Shown: positions 1-9,000 of the stretch, in pieces
Layout: each line of letters begins with the position of its first letter
How positions within the stretch are numbered: the first letter of the stretch is position 1
NCBI GenBank assembly: GCA_004558035.1
Contig: SFEJ01000044.1
Span: 1 to 10,399 of the forward strand
Direction of reading: 5' to 3'
DNA: 10,399 bases
Source: Opitutia bacterium
GTDB lineage: Bacteria; Verrucomicrobiota; Verrucomicrobiae; Opitutales; UBA953
Notes under the pieces: model-generated
What the model was told of the DNA's origin: nothing
Databases searched by the model: none
What the model saw: only the letters and a program-made list of their open reading frames with translations
Translations under genes and position numbers: made by a program

Positions 1-3000
1 CCGTTCGGATCGACCGCGATCATCGAGCCCACCGCCGTCGCCGCGTCGAACGCCGTGTTCGAGAGCGTCCACTTGCCGGAACCGCTCTTGACGACGTCGC
101 CCGCGGAAATCTGCGGATTGAAGACCGAGCCTTCGCCGCCGCCGACGAGCATCAGCTTGCCCGCGACGCCGTTGTCCCACGCGAACGTGCCGTCGACGGT
201 CGTCTTCGCCTTCGTCGAATCATGCGAGAAGCGCACGATCGCGCCGGCGCCGCCCGTGAACTCCGCGTCGAAAGTCGCCTCGTCGCCGGCGGAGCGGCTG
301 ACGAGCGCGCCCGAAGCGTCGAGCTTCTTCGAGAATTCCAGCGTGCCGTTGGAGACGCCGATCTTCGTTCCCGCCGCCACGCTCGAGAGCGCGAGCGTTC
401 CCGCGGAAACGCTCGTCTCCGCCGAAACCTCGCCGCCGATGAAGCTCACGCCCGACGACTTCTTGACGAGCAGACCGTCGCCCGCGACAGAACCCTTGAA
501 AATCCTGGAGGCGACTTCCATCGTCGCGTCCTCGGCGACCGTGACCACCGCCGTGCCCAGGTCGCCGTCCGACGTCAGCTTGAGCGTGCCGGAAGCGACT
601 TCGAGCCTGCCCGAGAAATCCGAGCTCGCGGTGTCGACGTCGAGCCTGCGCCCGTCGCCGATGTCCAGCGCGATCGTTCCCGCGCCGGAGGCGAAGGTCG
701 CCGCGCCCATGTCGACTTCGGAAACGTCGTCGAGCGAAACTCCCGACAGCTTGATGAGGAGCGTCGAATCCGCGTCCTTCGCCGAGAACGCGACCGCGCT
801 GACGGAGAGCGATTCCTCGCCGGACTTGTCCACCGTGAACGTTCCCGCGCCCGCGGCGACGACCTTGCCGGAGAATTTCTCGCTCAGGTCGGAAAGCACG
901 CCCGAGTCGCCCTCGATCGTGCCCGCGCCGACGATCGGCGTTTCGATTTCCTGGTCCGCCGCGAGTCCCGTGAAGCGCAGCGTCGCGGTTCCGCCCGCAA
1001 GCCTGATCGTGCCCGAGCCCGCCGCGCGCGCGTCGCCGGAGACGACGACCGTTCCCGCGTTGATGAAAGTGTTCCGGTGCTGCGTCGAAGCGACTTCGGC
1101 GCCGAAAACGCCGTCCGCGAGATATTTCAGCGTCAGCGTTCCCGCGAAGTCCGCGTCCGTATAAACGTCCAGTTCGGAGTCGATGCCGTCCACGCGGCCC
1201 ACGCCGCCGAGCGTCAGCGCTCCCGCGCCGGAGACCGTCAGCGCCGTCGTGCCCTTCACGTCGCCGAGCACCGCGCCGCCGATTTCAAGCGTTCCCGCGA
1301 CGTCGATCACGTTGCCCGCGTCGGAGAGCTCCAGCGCGTCCGCGACGAAATCGCCTTCGGCGACCGCCAGCGTTCCGTTTTCCAGAAGCAGCTGGCGATC
1401 CGCGTCGGAGACGTTCGCGTCGTAGTTCAGCACGCCGCCGTCGCGCGCGCCGATGATGCCCGTGAAGGCGGAAGAGATCGCGTCCGCGCCCGTGAAGGCG
1501 GAAGAGATCGCGTCCGCGCCCGTGAACGTCAGCGAATTGCCCGCGCCCTCGACGACGAGCTTGCCCTCGCCGCCCGCGAGCGAAGCCGCCACGTAGCCGT
1601 TTCTGGCGTTGACGACGGTCGCCGCGCCGATCTTCGCATTCTCGCGCGCCACGACGATTTCGGCGCCCTCGGCGACCGAAAGCTTCGCCTGGCCGAGCGA
1701 GCCGCTGCCCGTAAAGAGAATCTTGCCTTCCGTCGCGGTCGCCGTTCCCGTGAAGGTCTGCGTGGACGCGGCCCTCACGCTCAGCGTTCCCGCGCCGAGC
1801 TTTTCGAGCGAACCCGCGCCCGAAAGGCGGCTCGTCTGCGCGCCCGCGTCCGTTTCGAACGCCAGCGTCACGCCGCCCGCCAAAGCCAGTTCGGCGTTTT
1901 CCGTGACCGAGCCGAGGAGACGCACTTCGCCTTCGCCCTTCAGGTCCAGCTTCACGTTGTTGCCGAACGCGATCCGCGAGAAGACGACGCGGGAATTCTC
2001 GCCCGTCGCCGTGACCGACGCGCCGGATTCGTTGATCTCCAGCACGCCGCTCGATTCGGAGAGCGTCGCGTCCACGACGAGCGCCGCGCCGTTGGCGAGC
2101 GTCACCGTGTTGCCCTTGAAGCTCGAGACATCCTCGCCCACGGTCACCGCCGCGTTGGAGGCGAGGCTGAGCTTGTTGTAGGCGTTCTCCGAGCCGTTGA
2201 AGGAAATTCCCTTGCCGGAGACCTCGAGCGTTCCCGCGACCGAGAGCTTCGAGTTCACCGCCAGCGCGCTCGTGTTCGAATTCTTCAGCGAAAGCGTCGT
2301 TCCCTCGCCGACGACGGCGAGAAGCGTGCCGTCGCCGTCGAGCGAGCCGAGCGAGCCGCCCGACGCGAGCGAAAGCGTCGAATCCGCGCTCACGACCACG
2401 TCGCCGCTCAGATTCGCCGTGCCGCCGACGTTCAGCGCGCCGCCCGCCAGCTGCAGTTCCGCGGCGGAATTGACCGTCCCCGTGATCTCGAGCGTTCCCG
2501 CGCCGAGCTTGCGCAGCACGAAATCGCCCATGTCGCCGGCGTCCACGATTCCGCCTTCAATCTTCAGCGTCGAATCCTTGTCCGCGACGGTCACAAAAAG
2601 TCCCGCGACGTTCCCGTCGGTGTCGGCGTGCCCGACCAGCGACAGATCGCCCACGATCTTCGAGACGCCGAGGACGTCTTCGCCCATCGTGTATTCGGCG
2701 ACGATTGCCGTCGTCGAAACCGGCTGGTCGTTTTCATCGACCTCCTCCTCGTAGCCGCCGGCGCTGAAGTCGCCGCCGTTCTCGAAGCCCACCGTCGCGT
2801 TGTTGCCGGTGAACTCGACGAAATTCAGCGCCGAAGAATCGCCCTTGAACGTGACGCGCTTGCTCTGCGCCACGACGAGTTCCGTGTCCGCGGTCAGCGC
2901 GGCGTTCGCCTCGAAGGTCAGCGCGGAGGCGGCGGCGGTGTTCGTGATTTCGATGCGCCCGACATCGAAGTCGATCTCGTCGGAAACGCCTTCTTCGCCG

Positions 3001-6000
3001 ACGAGCACGCCGCCCTCGGCGATCGTCAGCTTGTCCAGTTCCGTCGCGCCGGCGATCGCGAGCGAGCCCGCGCCCGTCTTCTTCAGCGCCGTTCCCGAAA
3101 GCGCGCCGGAAAGCGTCACGCTCGAAAGACCGGTGTTCAGCACCGCGGAAGTGCCGGTCACGACGACGGCGTTACGCAGATTATGCGTTCCTGCGTCGAA
3201 GGCGAGCGTGCCGCCGAGCGTGATCGCTCCCGTGCCGAGCGCGTTCACGTGATCCGTGCGCACGCCCGCGCCCGCGGCGATCGTCAGCCCGCCGGAATAC
3301 ATCGTTCCCGCGTTCTTGGAGTCCCTGAAGGTCACCGTGCCCGAAAGCACCGAGACCGAAGAGCCGCGCGCGGCGCCGGTCGCCTCGTCCACATAGTCCG
3401 CGATCGAGGCGCCCGCGCCGAAATTCACCGTGAAGGACGCGTTCGAGTCGTAGCCCTTGAAGACGACGCCGCCCGTGCGCACCGCGCCCTCGACGTCGAT
3501 CTTGTTGGTCGTCGTCGTCGCCGAGCCGGAGAACGCGAATTCCGCATAGTCGTTCTTGTAGAAGGAAACGCCTTCGGTCTGCCCGTCGCGCGTCGTCTGC
3601 GCCCAGCCGGTCATGCTCTCGTCTTCCTTCCAGACCGAAGCGCCCTTCCAGATCTTCGTCCCGTAGGCGAGCACCTTGACCGCCTTGGAAGCCTCGTCCC
3701 AAACGAACTGGTAGCTGCGCGAATCGTTCGCCACCACGAATTCGTCGCCAAAGCCGACGCGCCCGTTCACCAGCTCCTGGGTGTAATCGTAATCCCGGTA
3801 AACGTCGTCCTCGGGGGAACGGGCCGTGACGGAAAACGTTCCCGCCGTCCCGACGTCAATGACGACGAACTCCGAGCCGATCGACGAATAGTCCAAATCG
3901 AAATTGCTTTCGTCGAAGGCGTCCGCGAGGCGTGTCGCCGTATTCAGCGTGAGGTGAAGATTTTTCGTGGTAATCGCCGGCGACGCTCCGGTGAGGCTCA
4001 TGTGCCACCCTTCTTCACTCCCGAACATCAAGCGTCCGATCGTCGCGTTCCCGACCGTCAGGTCCGCGTCGCTCCAGACGTAAAGATATTCCGCCTGGGA
4101 ATCGACGAGAGTCAAGGTCGCACCGTCGGAGAGGAAAAGATTGCCCGCGAATTTCGCGCCGCCCGTCAGCGTCACCGACGCGCCGGCCTCGGCAAAAAGC
4201 TGAGGAACCTCCACGGAGGCGCCGGAAACTTCGAGACTTCCGTCGATAAGCGTGTCCGCGTCGCCGATCACCAGACCGTCCTCGTCCACAGCATAGGAAA
4301 GGTTCAGGGAGCCCTCGGTCACGGAAAGATTCTTGACCGAACCGAAGGAGAACTCTCGGACCGCCAATTTGCCCGCGCCGGTCTTTTCGACGTCGCCGAC
4401 GAGCTTGCCGACCGTCGCCGTCGTGTTTTTGCCTTCGACGTTCACGGTCGCGGAAAGGTTCGCGCCGGCGGCGGCGGCGACGTCGTAGTCGTCGTATTCG
4501 GAGTCGATCGTGAAGAGCGTGCCGTCGAAGGTCACGTTCGCGCCGCTTTCGAAATTGATTTCAGAGCCGACGCGGATCGCGCCGCCCGCGCCCGTGATCG
4601 CCGTCGCACCCGAGAAGGTGATCTTGTCGGCGATGATTTCGCTGTAAACCGGCACCATCATTTCTCCTCCGTTCGGATCCATGTCGCGGCCGGTCGCGTC
4701 GCCCATCCGAATGGTCTTCACGGAGCTCGCCACGTTCAGCGTCTTCGCTTCGAGCGAGCCGCCCGCCTCGACGGTGTCCGCGCCCGTGCTCATGCCGATC
4801 GTGAGCACGCCGCCCGTCGAAGAAAGGTTCAGCGTTTTTTCGACGAAAAGTTCGCCGCGCGCGCCGATCTCCAGATCGCCGGCGAGCGCGAGATCCGCCG
4901 TGCCGAGCGTCGTGTTCAGCTTGACCGCGTCGTCGACGACGCCGCCTTTCGCGCCGACCGTGATCTTGTTCGTCGTCCACGCCGCGGGGGCTCCGGTGAA
5001 GGACTCGATGAGCGTGCCGCCGTCGAAGACGAGTTCCTCGACGTTCTGGCTGTCCGCCGAAGCGAGTTCGCCTTCAGAAAGCGTCAGCGTGAAGCCTTCG
5101 ACGGAAACGCCCTGGCCGAGATTCACTCTGCCCGCGCCCGTCTTCGCGAACGCCGTTTCGCCGGAAAGCGAGCTCGCGCTGAAGTCAAAGGTTTCTGCCG
5201 TTCCCGCGTAAAGCTTCGCGCCTTCGCCGAGCACGACGGAAACGCCCGCCTCGTCGCCCTTGAAAGTGCCGTTTCCGCCGAATTCGCCGTCGAGCGTCAG
5301 CGTGCCGTTTTCCTTGAGCGCGAAGCTCGTTCCCGCGACGGCGAGACGCAACGAGGCGCCCGAGGCGACCGTCGCGTCGCCGATTTCGACGTCGTTCGTG
5401 AACGTCGCCGTTCCCGAGGAGACGACGAGCGAGCCGTCGCCCGTGACGCCGCCCGCGAGCGTCGTCGTGGTCGCGACTTCGAAGGTCGCGCCGTCGGCGA
5501 CCGTCACCGCGCCCGCGCCCATCGTCGCGGCGGCGAGCTTCAGCGTGCCTTCCCGGATGTCCGTCGCGCCGGAATAGACGGCGCCCGTCGCGGCGCCGGA
5601 AAGCGTCAGCGTTCCCGCGCCCTGCTTCACGATGCCGGCGGAGACGGAAGAGTTGATTTCGTCGCGCACGCCCTTGGAAATCGTCAGCGTCGCGCCCTCG
5701 CCGACCGTGACGTCCATGTCCGTCGCGAGCTGCACGAGCACGCTGATCGAAGCCGCCGCGCCGTCTTCGACGGAAATCGTCGTTCCCGCGCCGAGCTTGA
5801 GTCCGTTCGTGTTGGTGGTGCCGGAGGCGGAGGTGATCTTCGCCCCGTCGCCGAGCGAAAGCTGAACCTTGTTCAGCGTCTGCACGTCGGCATTAAAGCC
5901 GCGCAGCGTCATCGTCGCGCCGCCTTCCAGAGAAACGCTCACCACGTCGTAACCGTCGCCGGCGCCGAAGGCGTTCCCGCCGTAAAGATAAAGTTCCGCA

Positions 6001-9000
6001 CCCGAGGCGACCGAAAGCTCGCCCGAGAAAATGCGGCTCACCTGGTCCGAGGAGCCGAGCTGGAGCACGCCTTCCTCGACGCGCATCTTGCCGTTTTTGA
6101 AGGTGCCCGCCCGTTCGAGGAACAGCGTTCCCGCGCCGAGCTTGCGGACGTCCGCATTGGCTTCCGAAAGCGAGCCTACGCCCAAAGAGACCGTGCCGCC
6201 TTCGACGACGAAATCGACGTAGGGCGTCTCGTTGCTCGAAATCTTGTCCGTGATCGAATCCGTCGCGCCGTCGAGCCAGACGATTTCAGCGCGCGCGTCC
6301 GCGGAGGTGCCGGAGAGCACGAGACCGTTCTGGCTCAGGCTCGAAAGCGCGCCGTCCACGAATTCGAGGCGCGCGCCGCCGGAAAGCTCGATCTTCGTCG
6401 CGTTCGTCGCGTCGGCGTGGTTCAGCGCCAGCCTTCCCGCGTTCACGTCGATCGTTTTTTCCAGGCCGGAGAGCGTCAGCGCGCCCGCGGCGTTCGCGAG
6501 CAACGCGCCGCCGTCCACGACGACGGAGCCGACGCTCAGCTTCGTCTCCAGCTGGAGCGTGCCGCGCGCGACGCGCAGCGTTTCGACCGCGAAGTCCGAA
6601 GTCGTGAGTTCCGGCGCGAGCGAGACGACGTAAGTCTGATTCGTTCCCGCGCGCACGGTGAGGCGCTTCGCCGTCGCGCCGGCGCCGATGCTGACCGCCG
6701 CCGTGTTGCCGACGGACGAGGCGATTCTGCCGAAGAGCACTTCGCGTCTGTCGAGATTCTCGATCGTCCGTCCCTGGAAGCGGCCGTTGCTCCAGCTCTT
6801 GTCGGTAGCCGTCGCGTCCCACGCGAGCGCGAACTGCATGGATTCGTCCGCCGTGAAATAAATTACGTCGTCGGCGAGCGAGAAGCTGCCGCCGATATTT
6901 CCGGCGCCGGCAGTGTTGAGCATGTTGGTCACGATACCGCCGTCAAGCCCGTCGAGTCTGAAGATCGCGTAGCTCTGCCCCGCCTCTTCGAAGACGAGAT
7001 TGGAAAAATCGATGCCCGTGGCGGAGGTGATGGAGAAGCCGCCGGAGAGCGTGACGTTCGCGGCGTCGCCGTTGAGGGATTCGCCCTCCGCGGGGTTTTC
7101 GCCCGCTTCCGCGTAGAGCACGAGCGTGGAGGTGCCCGCGAGCGTCAGCCCGTCGAGCGTTCCCGCGCGCGCGTCGAGCGTCGTTCCCGCGCCCGCGGCG
7201 GTGAGATTCAGATTGGAGATCTTCCCGTTTTCGCCGTCGAGGGAAATCTTGAACGGCGACGTCAGCGACGCCGTCGCGTCTTCGCCGAAGACGAGCGTCG
7301 CGTCGTTCACGTCGATCGTGTACGCGGACGTGCGCTGCGCGAGCGACGCGATCGAAATCTCCGCGCCGGAAGAGACGTGAATCGTCGGCGCGCTCAGCGT
7401 TCCCGCGAAGTCCGCGCGCGCTCCCGCGCCCGAAACCGAGAGCGAATCCGAGAGCGTCGTCGCCGCCGAGTTGGAGAACGCGCCGCCCGAGACGTAAAGC
7501 GTCTTCGTGTTCAGCGCAGTCGAGAACGCGACGTTCCCGCCCGTCTGCGTGACGCCTTCGGTCACGGAGAACGTGCCCGAGACGCTCAGATCCGCGTTTT
7601 CGACGGAGAGGGTCCCGCTCAGAAGCGCCGTTCCCGAAAGCTCGAGCGCGCCGCCCTTGACCGAGAGCGACTTCATCGACTGCGTGCCCGTGAGCTTCAG
7701 CGTTCCCGCGCCGGTCTTCGTGAGACCGTTCAGCGAAGAGGAAATCGTTCCGGAAAGCGTGACCGTCGAGCCCGCGTCCGTCGCCGTCGCCCTGCCGTCG
7801 GCGTTGAAATCCATCTTGGTCGTGTCGAACGTCACGTCGCCGTTGAGCCCGAAATCGCGCGAGCTCGTCCATTCGTCGACGAGCGAGCCGATCGTGCCGC
7901 CGTTCAGCGCCAACGTCATCACCGCGGTGTCGGAAATGCCGCCTTCGCCGACGTTGATGCGCCCGCCGTTGAGCGCGACGCGGACGGCGCCGTCGTTGTC
8001 GCCGGAGTCCGCGGCGTTCAGTCCCTTATTGAAATTCGCTTCGCCGCCGCTCCCGACGAGGAGATCCGTGGTGCCGTCCTTGTTGGTGATGTAGCAGTTC
8101 TGCAGATTCAGCACGCCGTTCACGTTCACGGTCTCCGTCGCGCCCCAGTGTGAAACCTGGAAAGAGCCTTCGTTCCCGCCGACGGAATTGCTGGAGCCGG
8201 TGACCGTAAACACGGCGCCGCTCGCAATGTTGAGCGTTCCCGCGTTAGCGCCGGTGGAAGTGCCGACGAACTGCCCCGTCGTCACCTTGGAATTCACGTT
8301 CAAGGTGCCGCCGGTCTGCCGCAGGGATCCCAAAGCCGTTTCGCCGTCAAGCGTCAGCACTTTCGCCATTCCGCCGTTGATGATCGAAAGGGTTTTCCCG
8401 GCGCCGGCGACGTCGCCCTTGATCGTCAGCGACGCGCCGCCCAGATTGACGACGTAATTCGTGGCGAGCTCGATTTTCTGTTTGATGACGCCGGTCGTTC
8501 CCGCGCTACCGTTCCAGAGCGAGGATTCGCGGTCCGCCGCGGTGGAAAGCCGGATGGTCGCATTTTCGCCGAGCGTGTAGTTGCCCCAGTTGAAGTTGCC
8601 CGTCCAGTCGAGCGTGCCGTTGAAGCCCTTGCCGACGTGCGCGGAAACGCCGTGCCCCGCCGAGGCGGACGCGTCGATCTTCACCGTGCCCGTTCCCGCG
8701 AGCTTGGTCGTCCCGGAGTCGTAAAGCGAGGTGCGCGCGCCGAAATCGACGGTCACGCCTTCGCCGATCGTGAGCGTCTTGCCTTCGTCGATCGTGAGCC
8801 AGCCGTCATTCTTCGCGTCGAGCCTCACGGTTTCGCCTTCGCGCGTCGTGAAGGTCGTGTTCTCGGCGACGACGATCTGCCCCGCGCCGAGGTTTCCGAC
8901 GAGCGTGATTTCCGCGCCGGCGGAAGAGAACGTCACGTAGTCGCCGAAAAGATAGTTCGCCGGTTCCTGCGTTTCGCGGTTGGTCCAATTGCCGCCGCGG

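Noticed and set aside
55..1164. 369-codon plus-strand open frame, and several similar Ser/Pro/Ala-rich ones across the window
   Set aside because: They are out-of-frame shadows on the antisense strand. Their Ser/Pro/Ala-rich composition follows from reading Gly/Ala/Thr/Val repeats backwards, and the sense strand carries a signal peptide and PATR repeats across the same bases.
6943..7872. 309-codon minus-strand frame, with shorter ones at 3181-3702, 4561-4980 and 6286-6822
   Set aside because: They are in a different frame on the same strand as the giant gene and give Arg/Gly/Asp-rich low-complexity chains, as expected for shifted reading of GC-rich repeats.
222..8153. 2,643-codon plus-strand open frame
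   Set aside because: It is the exact codon-aligned antisense of the giant gene. Its product is low-complexity Arg/Ala/Asp-rich with no signal, domain or ribosome site. It is open only because the sense gene lacks TTA, CTA and TCA codons in this stretch.
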